From NCBI GenBank assembly GCA_965248915.1, contig OZ252216.1:2046001-2110000 (forward strand): 64,000 nucleotides of DNA, given 5' to 3'. Under the pieces are notes generated by a model. The model had not been told where the DNA came from and searched no databases. It saw only the letters and a program-made list of their open reading frames with translations. Source of the DNA: CBDFLA01 sp965248915 (GTDB taxonomy: Bacteria > Pseudomonadota > Alphaproteobacteria > M2410). Shown here piece by piece: positions 43,197 through 52,249 of this stretch; within the stretch, counting starts at the first letter, position 1, and the number at the start of each line of letters is the position of its first letter. Made by a program: the position numbers and the translations under genes.

Positions 43197-44393
43197 TCAA
43201 AGGCCCAAAATGGCTTTGGCAATAATATTCTTTTGAATTTCCGTGGTCCCACCGGCAATCGTATACCCGCGATGATGCAACATATTGTGCATGCGCAGCT
43301 GGCCGTGCGCCGGACCAATCAGCCCCTCATTGCCGCCGCGCTCCAGCTCTTTGAAGTTGTCTGGCCCGCCATAATACGCCATCGCATCAACCAGGGCCGC
43401 ATCCATGGCCTGCACCAGGGGAGAGCCTAGCGCTTTCATGGCAGAGGGTTCTGCGCCGATCCGCCCGTCCCGTTCCGCCTGATCAAGAAGGCGAAGTCCC
43501 ATGACATCAAGCGCCTGCAGACGCAAATCAAGCTCTGTGATGGTTTGCTTAAAATCTGCCTCATCGATCAACCGTGCGCCGTCGCATCGCTCTTGCCCAG
43601 CGACTTGTTTGAGGAGATGCAAGAGGCGCGTGCTTTCAGAAATGCGCGACACAAAAATGCGCTCATCCCCCAGAAGGGCCTTCGCAACGGTCCACCCTTC
43701 GTTTTCTTCGCCCAATCGATTCTCAATCGGCACACGGACATTCTCAAGGATCACCTGGCTCCACAACCGTTCGCCATTGAGACCGATGATGGGATTGATT
43801 TCGACACCATCACTTTTGAGATCGATCAGAAGGAACGAAATCCCCCGTTGCGGTTTTACATTCGGATCGGAACGCACCAAACAGAAGATCCAATCCGCAC
43901 TCTCTGCAAGCGTCGTCCACATCTTCGTGCCGGTGACCAAATAGTCGTCTCCATCCCGCGTCGCCTTCATTTTGACGTTTGCGAGATCCGACCCGGCTTC
44001 AGATTCTGAATACCCTTGTGTCCACCAAATCTCGCCGCTCAAAGTCTGTGACAAAAACCGCGACTTCTGCGCTTCACTGCCAAACCTGATCAGGGCGGGG
44101 CCGATCATCGCAACGTTTTGCGGAATGAGCGGCGGCACATGAGCCCGCCGACACTCCATGTCGAAAATGTGCCGCTCGACCAAGGTCAGGCCCCGACCAC
44201 CATGCTCCACCGGCCAGGCCGGTGCGGCCCATCCATGTTCATGGAAAACCTGCCAAACCCGATTGACGTCGACCTTCGGCGTCGGCAGCCCTTGAGCATA
44301 CCTTGCTGCAATATCAGCCAGCATATGGGCCTCAAGAAACACCCGCACTTCATCGCGAAACGCAGCTTGCTTCGCTGTCAATTGCAGGTCCAT
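43197..44393 (-). CDS. Acyl-CoA dehydrogenase family protein
   Basis: This 398-residue flavoenzyme has the three-domain acyl-CoA dehydrogenase layout. The N-terminal helices include FHEHGWAAPAWPVEHGGRGLTLVERHIFDMECRRAHVPPL. The middle beta domain includes WWTQGYSESEAGSDLANVKMKATRDGDDYLVTGTKMWTTLAESADW, with the FAD/substrate motif. The C-terminal helices end in HNMLHHRGYTIAGGTTEIQKNIIAKAILGL, the usual FAD-contact end. The E-R-D-x-R-type ends resemble long-chain or sterol/bile-type ACADs. GGAGGAG is ahead of the ATG. It precedes the SDR gene by 133 bp. Confidence 0.93.
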   Translation of the reverse strand: MDLQLTAKQAAFRDEVRVFLEAHMLADIAARYAQGLPTPKVDVNRVWQVFHEHGWAAPAWPVEHGGRGLTLVERHIFDMECRRAHVPPLIPQNVAMIGPALIRFGSEAQKSRFLSQTLSGEIWWTQGYSESEAGSDLANVKMKATRDGDDYLVTGTKMWTTLAESADWIFCLVRSDPNVKPQRGISFLLIDLKSDGVEINPIIGLNGERLWSQVILENVRVPIENRLGEENEGWTVAKALLGDERIFVSRISESTRLLHLLKQVAGQERCDGARLIDEADFKQTITELDLRLQALDVMGLRLLDQAERDGRIGAEPSAMKALGSPLVQAMDAALVDAMAYYGGPDNFKELERGGNEGLIGPAHGQLRMHNMLHHRGYTIAGGTTEIQKNIIAKAILGL

Positions 44394-44493
44394 GGGCTCC
44401 TCCCGCGCGAAAGAAACACCTTTCGCCGCGTCTTGGTTTCTTCAACTATGACATAAGGGACGCGGTGCGACCAAAAGACGAAACGTCGCGTAC

Positions 44494-45741
44494 CTAAAAC
44501 ACCGTCGCTTGGACCACCGCTTTCAAGCGTTCGATGATGGAAAAACGATCTTCGGTAAAGTCCGCGTCGACCCACCATTCTTCAACTTCGCGCATCACCC
44601 GGCCAACTTCCGGTCCGTGCGGCACGCCTGCCGCCATCACTTCATCGCCTGTCAATGGCATCTCCGGCGGCGTGAAACTATCGGCCATCGCAATGAGCGC
44701 CCGCCACTGAACACTATTGGGGGTCTTTGGGTCTTCTGCCCAGGCCAACATAGCGCGGTCTCGAAAAGTCCGATTGCTCTGCCAATAGATTTGTCGACGC
44801 AGGTCGCGAATGGAGAGATAACAAACAATTTTGTCTTTCCCTCCAGACATATCTGCAAGCCGGGTTTGGCTGTCATTGGAAAGCCGCAAACGGGTGCCGA
44901 GATGGGTTGCACTCTTTTGGTCCCGCGCAAGCAAGGAACCCAGGCGCAGCAAGGCGTCAGGCTCAAAGAATTGCGCCCTTTCAATTTCTGCCAACCGCGC
45001 GAAGCGATCAAAGTTTTGCGCTTCCGGCAAAACGCGACCGAGAACACCAACCGCCGCCATCTGACGCAATACGCTGAGTGGGTCCCAGGCCTCCAAAAGT
45101 TTTAGAAGTTCACTCGAGACCCGCTCGGCAGAAAGTTCGCCGAGATGCTCAGCGGCACTCGCACAGGCTTCCAGCCCTTCTTTGTCGAGCTCGCCTTCGC
45201 TGTACCACGCATGAATGCGAAAGAAGCGAAGGATGCGAAGAAAATCTTCCGCAATACGAGAGGCGGCATTGCCGATGAAACGCACCCGCCGCTCTTCAAG
45301 ATCCACACGGCCTCCAAGCGGATCGTAGATCTGACCTTGAACATCCGCCAACAAGGCATTCATGGTGAAGTCGCGCCGCGCTGCGTCTTCGGCCCAATCC
45401 GTCGAAAAGGCAACGGTCGCGTGCCGCCCGTGGGTTTCGACGTCTTTGCGAAGCGTGGTTATCTCAAAAGGTCGCCCATCTGACACCGCAGTAATTGTGC
45501 CGTGCTCGATCCCCGTCGGCACAGCTTTCAAACCGGCGGCTTCTAACTTGAGAACAACTTCGTCTGGCGTCAACGTCGTCGCGATGTCCACATCTGAGAC
45601 CGGCTCGCCAAGCAATGCATTGCGCACACACCCGCCGACGAAACGCGCCACCTCACCGACACGCTCACCTTCGAGCGCGCTCATGACGGCTTGCGTCTCA
45701 GGCGCTTTCAGCCAAGGTTCATGCGCAATGGAACTTTTCAT
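44494..45741 (-). CDS. CCA tRNA nucleotidyltransferase family protein
   Basis: The 415-residue protein is of the class II nucleotidyltransferase family that adds or repairs tRNA CCA ends (PcnB/CCA group). It shows ARFVGGCVRNALLGEPVSDVDIATTLTPDEVVLKLEAAGLKAVPTGIEHGTITAV (metal-binding DVDIA), TLRKDVETHGRHATVAFSTDWAEDAARRDFTMNALLADVQGQIYDPLGG, and RIAEDFLRILRFFRIHAWY. Whether it acts as full CCA-adding enzyme cannot be told from sequence. GAGGATG precedes the ATG. It leads into DUF6111, Nudix and DUF1285 genes on the same strand. Confidence 0.92.
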   Translation of the reverse strand: MKSSIAHEPWLKAPETQAVMSALEGERVGEVARFVGGCVRNALLGEPVSDVDIATTLTPDEVVLKLEAAGLKAVPTGIEHGTITAVSDGRPFEITTLRKDVETHGRHATVAFSTDWAEDAARRDFTMNALLADVQGQIYDPLGGRVDLEERRVRFIGNAASRIAEDFLRILRFFRIHAWYSEGELDKEGLEACASAAEHLGELSAERVSSELLKLLEAWDPLSVLRQMAAVGVLGRVLPEAQNFDRFARLAEIERAQFFEPDALLRLGSLLARDQKSATHLGTRLRLSNDSQTRLADMSGGKDKIVCYLSIRDLRRQIYWQSNRTFRDRAMLAWAEDPKTPNSVQWRALIAMADSFTPPEMPLTGDEVMAAGVPHGPEVGRVMREVEEWWVDADFTEDRFSIIERLKAVVQATVF

Positions 45742-45756
45742 GAAAACATCCTCGAC

Positions 45757-46020
45757 TCAGTCAATCCTCGGGGGAACCAGTTCGCCGTCTTCAAAGGTTG
45801 GCGGTTTGTATGTCCCTTCGGTGATCTTTTCACCCGTGAGCCCCGCGATCGCAAAACCTACAAGGGCAAGCAAAAGACCCGCGGCAAAAAGCCAAGAAGA
45901 ACGCACCTCATCAAAGCTCTCCCCTTCCTCGACCCTTTTGCGAATGACAAAATTGAGATAGAGGCGATAAGCAAAGAACGGCAGGAAGATCAAGGTGAGT
46001 TGGAAAAGAAAGAATCGCAT
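45757..46020 (-). CDS. DUF6111 small membrane protein
   Basis: The 87-residue protein has two hydrophobic segments (FFLFQLTLIFLPFFAYRLYLNFVI and WLFAAGLLLALVGFAIAGL) around a charged loop RKRVEEGESFDEV and ends in a polar tail with PPTFEDGELVPPRID. This matches the DUF6111 family, found mostly in alphaproteobacteria next to Nudix and cca genes, as I recall. The function is unknown. It lies 15 bp before the cca start and 4 bp after the Nudix stop. Confidence 0.8.
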   Translation of the reverse strand: MRFFLFQLTLIFLPFFAYRLYLNFVIRKRVEEGESFDEVRSSWLFAAGLLLALVGFAIAGLTGEKITEGTYKPPTFEDGELVPPRID

Positions 46021-46024
46021 AAAC

Positions 46025-46654
46025 TTAACCGTAGAGCCTTTTTTGAAGGTTGATCAACATAGCCGCTGTTGCCCCCCAGATGAAATAGTCGCCATAGGGC
46101 ATTGAGTAATAGGACCGGCGTTGGCCCTTCCATTCCGTTTCGTGGCGGCGATGGTTGGAGCGATCCATCAAAAACTCAAATGGCACTTCAAAAACCTCAT
46201 CAACCTCGCCGGCATGAGGACGAAGTTCAAATCCTTCATTCACCAGACCTACCACCGGTTGGACCGCATAGCCTGTTACCGTCTGATAGAGATCTAGCGT
46301 GCCGATCACAGAAATAAAGGCCGCTTCGATACCCACTTCCTCATGGGTTTCGCGCAAAGCCGCATGAACGGGGCTTTCGTCTGTGGCGTCAATACGTCCC
46401 CCGGGAAAACTCACTTGCCCCGCATGTGAGGGCAAGTCACTCGCTCGTTTGGTGAGAAGCACAGTTAGGCCGTCGCGCCGGTCGATCAATGGAACCAGCA
46501 CGGCCGCATCTCGCAAGTTCTCACTGGTTTCCATGTCCAACGTTTCACGTGGCCAATGGGGATTGAGCGCATGATCGCCCGGCAACATGTCCAAGTGATC
46601 CGGTGTCGGGGCGCCCAGTTTTTCTACGATCAATTGCTTAATCTCATCGGACAC
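46025..46654 (-). CDS. Nudix CoA pyrophosphatase-like hydrolase
   Basis: From GTG 46654, with GGAG seven bases ahead, the protein is 209 residues. The Nudix box GGRIDATDESPVHAALRETHEEVGIE is followed by the CoA-type signature region SHAGQVSFPGG just before it (LPSHAGQVSFPGGRID), which places it with CoA/acyl-CoA diphosphatases (NudL/YeaB). The GTG overlaps the end of the DUF1285 gene, so the genes are coupled. A longer frame to 46708 would lie wholly inside DUF1285 and is unlikely. Confidence 0.9.
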   Translation of the reverse strand: MSDEIKQLIVEKLGAPTPDHLDMLPGDHALNPHWPRETLDMETSENLRDAAVLVPLIDRRDGLTVLLTKRASDLPSHAGQVSFPGGRIDATDESPVHAALRETHEEVGIEAAFISVIGTLDLYQTVTGYAVQPVVGLVNEGFELRPHAGEVDEVFEVPFEFLMDRSNHRRHETEWKGQRRSYYSMPYGDYFIWGATAAMLINLQKRLYG

Positions 46655-47246
46655 GAGCAAGCTCCGACACTTTCGCAAAGGGAAAGAACACGCCGGCACT
46701 CCACACACCGAACATCGCTTCGCCGTCCATCTCTTGTTCTACCGCGAGATCAACGAGCTTGTAGTACACCGCACGATTGATCAAGGCATCGAGACGCGCT
46801 CGCACATGCACATAAGGCGAGGGCTCGTTGGTTTCGGAATCGATCTCAAACCGCAACGGATGGTCGGGACCGGCCACCGTTTCATCGTCTAGGCTGGTTC
46901 GGAAGGTGATGATCTGATCCTCATCCTTGCCGGACACATCCATGTCCACGATCACAAAAGGAGCGTCGTCAACCGTGATCCCAACTTTCTCTACTGGCGT
47001 GACGAGATAGTATTTGCCGTCTTCGTCGTGCCGCAAAACGGTCGAGAAGAGTTTCACGAGACGGTCCCGTTTAATGGGCGTGCCCATGTAAAACCAAGTC
47101 CCATCCCGCGCGATCCGCATATCCAGATCGCCGCAAAACTCAGGATTCCACAGGTGAACCGGCGGCAGGCCCTTGGTCTTGCCTTGCTCGATTTCCTTCA
47201 ATCCCCTGAGTGCCTCATTCAGATCGGCACTTTTTCTGGGTTTCAT
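46644..47246 (-). CDS. DUF1285 family protein
   Basis: The 200-residue protein belongs to the DUF1285 family, with NPEFCGDLDMRIARDGTWFYMGTPIKRDRLVKLFSTVLRHDEDGKYYLVTPVEKVGITVDDAPFVIVDMDVSG and the C-terminal YKLVDLAVEQEMDGEAMFGVWSAGVFFPF. The domain is a two-lobed beta-rich fold of unknown function. It lies first in the minus-strand run of DUF1285, Nudix, DUF6111 and cca genes and is divergent from the MoxR operon across a gap of about 190 bp. Confidence 0.92.
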   Translation of the reverse strand: MKPRKSADLNEALRGLKEIEQGKTKGLPPVHLWNPEFCGDLDMRIARDGTWFYMGTPIKRDRLVKLFSTVLRHDEDGKYYLVTPVEKVGITVDDAPFVIVDMDVSGKDEDQIITFRTSLDDETVAGPDHPLRFEIDSETNEPSPYVHVRARLDALINRAVYYKLVDLAVEQEMDGEAMFGVWSAGVFFPFAKVSELARVR

Positions 47247-47436
47247 CGGGCCCGCCTCGTGTTTTCGCCGCTCTCTGTTTCCTATAGACTATATGTATTC
47301 TCGATGACCGTCGCCTTCAACCGAACCCGTTGAGGCCACGAAATGGTCGATAAGTCGAGCAAAACTAAGGCCTCCCCTGCCAATTGGCGGTAGGGTGCAT
47401 TTGATTTCGAAGATTCGCGTTAACCAAGGACACCAG

Positions 47437-48456
47437 ATGAGCACCACGGATGTAACCGGCACGAGTTCCCCCCGAAGCGCAGACGACCTAATTGCCGACA
47501 TTGAAGAGACAAGCGCACAATTGAATGAGGCAAGGTCTGAAATCGCCAGCCATATCTTTGGGCAAGAAGATGTTATCGATCAAGCAATCATCACAATCCT
47601 CTCTGGTGGCCACGGCTTATTGATGGGCGTCCCAGGCCTCGCCAAGACGCGCCTCGTCGAAACCATCGCCAGTGTCCTCGGCCTGCAAGAAAAGCGGGTT
47701 CAATTTACGCCGGACCTGATGCCGGCCGATATTATCGGGTCAGAAGTACTGGAAGAAAACGAGGACGGTCGCCGTTCCTTCCGCTTCATACAAGGGCCAG
47801 TTTTTTGCCAACTCCTCATGGCAGATGAAATCAACCGCGCCAGTCCGAGAACACAGTCCGCGCTGTTGCAAGCCATGCAGGAACATCACGTGACGGTCGC
47901 TGGCGCCAGGCATGATCTTCCAGATCCCTTCCATGTATTGGCGACCCAGAATCCATTGGAACAAGAAGGAACCTATCCCCTGCCGGAAGCACAACTTGAT
48001 CGCTTCCTTCTTCAGATCAATGTCGACTACCCAGACGCAGATGCTGAGCGCGAGATGCTGATTGAAACCACCGGCGCCTCATGCAAGTCGCCCAAGAAGG
48101 TCATGAACCCAGGTGATCTGAAGAAAGCTCAAGACTTGGTGCGCCGCATGCCGGTTGGTGAATCGGTGGTCGCCGGAATTCTACAACTGGTGAGATCTGC
48201 GCGCCCTGACACCGGCGCCAGTGATTTCGTCAATGCGCATATCGCTTGGGGTCCTGGACCTCGCGCCAGCCAAGCACTGATGCTTGCCATACGCGCCCGC
48301 GCTTTGTTGGATGGTCGCCTGTCACCTTCTCTGGATGATGTGGTCATACTCGCTCCACCAATCTTGCGCCACCGCATGGCACTCACATTCTCTGCCCGAG
48401 CTGAGGGTGAGAATTTAGAAAACGTTCTCACAGAACTCATTGCACCGATTGCTTGA
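47437..48456 (+). CDS. MoxR-type AAA+ ATPase
   Basis: From ATG 47437, with AAGGACA ahead, the protein is 339 residues. AAA+ motifs: Walker A GGHGLLMGVPGLAKTRLVE, Walker B LLMADEINRASPRTQSALLQAM, sensor 1 VLATQNPLEQEGTYPLPEAQLDRFLLQI (Arg finger in the same region), and sensor 2 near GPRASQALMLAIRARALL. MoxR ATPases act as chaperones with VWA and DUF58 partners, and the next three genes supply such partners. Operon promoter: somewhere in 47247-47436. Confidence 0.93.
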   Translation: MSTTDVTGTSSPRSADDLIADIEETSAQLNEARSEIASHIFGQEDVIDQAIITILSGGHGLLMGVPGLAKTRLVETIASVLGLQEKRVQFTPDLMPADIIGSEVLEENEDGRRSFRFIQGPVFCQLLMADEINRASPRTQSALLQAMQEHHVTVAGARHDLPDPFHVLATQNPLEQEGTYPLPEAQLDRFLLQINVDYPDADAEREMLIETTGASCKSPKKVMNPGDLKKAQDLVRRMPVGESVVAGILQLVRSARPDTGASDFVNAHIAWGPGPRASQALMLAIRARALLDGRLSPSLDDVVILAPPILRHRMALTFSARAEGENLENVLTELIAPIA

Positions 48457-48477
48457 GAGAAACGATAGCAGCAAACA

Positions 48478-49413
48478 ATGTCTGACGCGGTAACGCAAAA
48501 ACCAAGGTTCAGTGACCGACACAGCCAGCATCCCGCGGCTTGGTCGGAGATTCGCGAACGCGGTGAAACACTCGCGGCCCGCTTGCCCGCCCTCCAAATT
48601 GAAGCAGAACGTATTGCCAATACCGTCGCGCACGGTATTCACGGTCGACGCCGGGTTGGAAGCGGCGAAACATTTTGGCAATTTCGCCGGTATCAACCAG
48701 GCGATCAACGCGCCGGCATCGATTGGAGAAAATCAGCCAAGTCACAACACGTCTACATCCGCCAGCATGAATGGGAGGCCGCAGACAGCGTTTGGGTCTG
48801 GCGCGATGCATCTCCTTCTATGGGTTACAAATCAAACTTCGCCAGTATCACCAAGCTTGAACGTGCTTCCGTATTGGCCATCGCTGTTACCTCACTGCTG
48901 GTGCGCGGCGGCGAACGCGTTGCTCAACTCGACAGCGCAACCCCGCCTTCAACAGGACGGGTGACCCTGCGACGCCTCTCACATGCCTTCGCCGATCAAT
49001 TAACGGAAGGAACCGAATTACCGCGACATCGCCAATTGCCAGGATTTGCAAAGGTGGTTCTGATCGGTGACTTCCTACATCCGTTGACGGACCTGACCCC
49101 CTGGCTCACGCGCCTCGCCGCGGGCGGCGTCAAAGGATGTCTCTTACAAATAACCGACCCCTCAGAAGAAGATTTCCCCTTCGAGGGTCGCATCCAATTT
49201 CAAGATCTCGAAAGCAGCAAGCGCATCACCTTTGGGCGCACGGAAACCATCCGCAACGACTATCGCCATGCCCTGCACGCGCACCGCGAAGGCCTTTCAG
49301 ACTGGGCAGGAAAATTCGGGTGGAGTTTCTGCCATCACCGTACCGATCATTCGCCGGAACAAGCCCTTCTTTCACTGTTCGCTGCATTGAGCAGTCATCT
49401 GGAAGGAGAATGA
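48478..49413 (+). CDS. DUF58 protein
   Basis: The 311-residue protein carries the DUF58 signature HGRRRVGSGETFWQFRRYQPGDQRAGIDWRKSAKSQHVYIRQHEWEAADSVWVWRDASPSMGYKS, with the D-x-S-x-S metal-binding-like triad in DASPSMG, then VWA-like segments (KVVLIGDFLHPLTDLTPWLTRLAAGGVKGCLLQITDP). It should work with the MoxR ATPase. It is 21 bp after moxR and 7 bp before the next gene, so the four genes form one operon. Confidence 0.93.
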   Translation: MSDAVTQKPRFSDRHSQHPAAWSEIRERGETLAARLPALQIEAERIANTVAHGIHGRRRVGSGETFWQFRRYQPGDQRAGIDWRKSAKSQHVYIRQHEWEAADSVWVWRDASPSMGYKSNFASITKLERASVLAIAVTSLLVRGGERVAQLDSATPPSTGRVTLRRLSHAFADQLTEGTELPRHRQLPGFAKVVLIGDFLHPLTDLTPWLTRLAAGGVKGCLLQITDPSEEDFPFEGRIQFQDLESSKRITFGRTETIRNDYRHALHAHREGLSDWAGKFGWSFCHHRTDHSPEQALLSLFAALSSHLEGE

Positions 49414-49420
49414 AACCAGC

Positions 49421-52240
49421 GTGTTTGGATTGAGCGCCATATCATTCGCCGCCCCGTGGATACTCATCGCCCTCGCAGGTCTGCCTGTCTTGTGGTGGCT
49501 ATTGCGTATTACGCCACCTGCACCGCGCCGGGAAAACTTCCCAGCCCTTTCCTTTCTCATCAACTTGATGTCGAAGGAGGAATCCGCGCAACATACACCG
49601 CTCTGGTTGCTAGTACTGCGCCTCTTTCTTTGTGCTTTGTTGATTGTCGGGTTAGCCGGTCCAATCCTCAATCCACAAACAAGATTGAGCCAAGAGGGTC
49701 CGCTCGCGCTCGTTGTTGATAACGGATGGGCATCCGCCCACAATTGGGATACCCGACGCAATCAGCTTTTAAGTCTCGTTGACGAAGCTGCGAGAACAAC
49801 AAGGCCCATTATTGTACTGCCAACAGCAGAACATGCTGCCAAGGTCTCTCAGCTCAGCTTGCTATCGCCCACCCAAGCCAAACAGGCGATCAACAACATC
49901 GCACCTGTTCCCTGGGCGCCGGACCGGAACGCCGCCAGCCAACGACTGTCCGAGTTCCTCACCTCAGATGGCACTGGCAATGTCGAAGTTCTTTGGCTGA
50001 GTGATGGCATCGACCACGGCTCAGGAGCACAAAACGCCTCTCTCATCAACGATCTTGGGCAAGTGCATTACTTGACATTGGACACCGAGCGCGCACCGAT
50101 CGCCATTAGCTCACTGCAAATGTCAGCCGATCGGTTTGTTGTGCAATTAGGACGAGGGAATTCAACGCTTGAGCAAATCGGTGAAATGGTCGCCATTGGC
50201 GACCGGGGTCGGACACTCAACACCGCACCGTTCGAATTTGCGGTTGGCGAAAAAACCACGCAGGTTGAAATTGTCCTGCCCCTGGAGCTACGCAACGAAA
50301 CACAATGGATCAAAATAGAAGGCGCAAAAACAGCTGGATCGATATTTCTGTTGGATGAACGCTGGCGCCGACGTGCCGTTGGAATTGTCACCAGCAAGAC
50401 AGATATCGAAAAACCACTTCTGTCCGATGTCTTTTATCCAGAACGCGCCCTTCGCCCCTTTGCTGAACTTCACAAGGGGTCGCTAAGAGAACTACTCGGC
50501 CAACGACAGTCAGTTCTAGTTTTGGCCGACATTGGTAATGTGCCAGCCGACGACATGGAAGAACTGCAAAGCTGGATTGAAGGCGGCGGGACACTAGTTC
50601 GCTTCGCTGGCCCTCGGCTCGCCGCCACCAACGATCCTCTCGTTCCCGTTCCATTGCGACAAGGCGGAAGAGCCTTGGGCGGCGCCTTGTCTTGGAATGA
50701 ACCGCAATCGCTCGCACCATTTGATGACAACTCCCCTTTCCGCGGACTATCGATACCAGCCGATGTGACCGTCGCACGCCAGGTCTTGGCAGAACCTTCC
50801 ATTGATCTTAATGCCAGCACTTGGGCCCGCCTTCATGATGGCACGCCCTTGGTAACTGCCGCAGCGCGGGGCGATGGTTGGATTGTCTTGTTCCATGTGA
50901 CCTCCAATGCTGAGTGGTCAACGCTGCCAATTTCGGGGTTGTTCGTTGAAATGCTTCAACGAATTGTCGATTTCTCGCGTGCAGACACAGGAGGCAATGG
51001 AGCCTCTGCCTTTACTGAAAACACCGAAAGCCTGAAGCCATTTAAGACGCTTGATGCATTTGGCCAATTGGAAGATCCAGATCCAACCACACAACCGCTG
51101 ACCTCAGATCAACGACAAGATTGGCAAGCGTCACCAATACATCCACCAGGGCTTTACGGCGCACCACAACAGGTGGTCGCATTCAACCTTGCGAGCGACG
51201 AATTGTCTTTAAGGCCATTGACCGATCTACCGAATTCAATCCATCGCTTGGATCAAACTTCTGACCACACGATTGTTCTTGGACCCTGGCTGCTATTCCT
51301 AGCATTTCTGTTGGCTCTCGCCGATGCAGTCATCATGCTCTGGTTATCTGGGAAGTTCTTGGAATTACGCGGTAAGAAACTCGTTGGCGCAAAGGCATCA
51401 GCTGCGGTGATCCTCCTGGCAACAACGCTGTCGCTCGGAATTCCAACAAATGTCTCTTTCGCACTAACACCAGAGACCGAAAGGGCGCTCGAAGCAACGC
51501 TGGAAACAAGACTGGCCTATATCCTCACCTCGAACCGTGAAATCGATACTATAAGTCGTGCAGGCCTCAAGGGGTTGTCTGATGCTCTAAACTATCGCAC
51601 GGCTGCCGAGCCTGGTGATCCGATTGGTATCGATCTTGAGCGCGACGAGCTTGCCTTCTTCCCTCTCATCTATTGGCCCGTCACTGCAGATCAAGCCAAA
51701 CTGTCTTCTGAAGCGATCGAAAAACTCAACCGCTTCATGAAGACCGGAGGAACCATCGTCTTTGACACCGGCGATCAACACCGACGCATCCCGACATTCT
51801 CTGGGCAAGAAACGAACATCCCTCCCAACAGCAAGCGGTTGCGCGAAATCCTGCGGCAGCTCGACATCCCACCATTAACCCAGATCCCAGAAGATCACGT
51901 CATCACCAAGTCTTTCTACCTTTTGCAGGATTTCCCTGGCCGCTGGGTTGGTGGACAGGTTTGGATCGAGTCCATTGAGACAACCAAAACTCTCAGCAAC
52001 AGCCCAAACCAAGCAACCAGCGATGGCGTTTCCTCAGTGATCATTGGATCTAATGATTGGGCCGCCGCTTGGGCGCTTGATGAGCGAGGTCAACCGCTTG
52101 CGCCCCTCGTCCCAGGGGGAGAACGACAAAGAGAACTTGCACTTCGTTTTGGGATAAATTTGGTTATGTACTCCCTCACCGGCAATTACAAAGCCGACCA
52201 AGTACACATTCCCGCCCTCCTTGAACGTCTTGGACAATAG
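49421..52240 (+). CDS. BatA-type / DUF4159 large membrane protein
   Basis: The 939-residue protein joins an N-terminal BatA-like membrane region (GLSAISFAAPWILIALAGLPVLWWLLRITPPAPRRENFPALSFL), a second membrane helix (LWLLVLRLFLCALLIVGLAGPIL), a long periplasmic part with VWA-like and GATase-like segments, and further helices near residues 623-650 and 660-680. A DUF4159 domain ends it (FFPLIYWPVTADQAKLSSEAIEKLNRFMKTGGTIVFDTGDQ...LGINLVMYSLTGNYKADQVHIPALLERL). It likely forms a membrane complex with its operon partners. The GTG follows GGAAGGAG. Its function is inferred from the family only. Confidence 0.88.
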   Translation: MFGLSAISFAAPWILIALAGLPVLWWLLRITPPAPRRENFPALSFLINLMSKEESAQHTPLWLLVLRLFLCALLIVGLAGPILNPQTRLSQEGPLALVVDNGWASAHNWDTRRNQLLSLVDEAARTTRPIIVLPTAEHAAKVSQLSLLSPTQAKQAINNIAPVPWAPDRNAASQRLSEFLTSDGTGNVEVLWLSDGIDHGSGAQNASLINDLGQVHYLTLDTERAPIAISSLQMSADRFVVQLGRGNSTLEQIGEMVAIGDRGRTLNTAPFEFAVGEKTTQVEIVLPLELRNETQWIKIEGAKTAGSIFLLDERWRRRAVGIVTSKTDIEKPLLSDVFYPERALRPFAELHKGSLRELLGQRQSVLVLADIGNVPADDMEELQSWIEGGGTLVRFAGPRLAATNDPLVPVPLRQGGRALGGALSWNEPQSLAPFDDNSPFRGLSIPADVTVARQVLAEPSIDLNASTWARLHDGTPLVTAAARGDGWIVLFHVTSNAEWSTLPISGLFVEMLQRIVDFSRADTGGNGASAFTENTESLKPFKTLDAFGQLEDPDPTTQPLTSDQRQDWQASPIHPPGLYGAPQQVVAFNLASDELSLRPLTDLPNSIHRLDQTSDHTIVLGPWLLFLAFLLALADAVIMLWLSGKFLELRGKKLVGAKASAAVILLATTLSLGIPTNVSFALTPETERALEATLETRLAYILTSNREIDTISRAGLKGLSDALNYRTAAEPGDPIGIDLERDELAFFPLIYWPVTADQAKLSSEAIEKLNRFMKTGGTIVFDTGDQHRRIPTFSGQETNIPPNSKRLREILRQLDIPPLTQIPEDHVITKSFYLLQDFPGRWVGGQVWIESIETTKTLSNSPNQATSDGVSSVIIGSNDWAAAWALDERGQPLAPLVPGGERQRELALRFGINLVMYSLTGNYKADQVHIPALLERLGQ

Positions 52241-52249
52241 GAGGGGTCG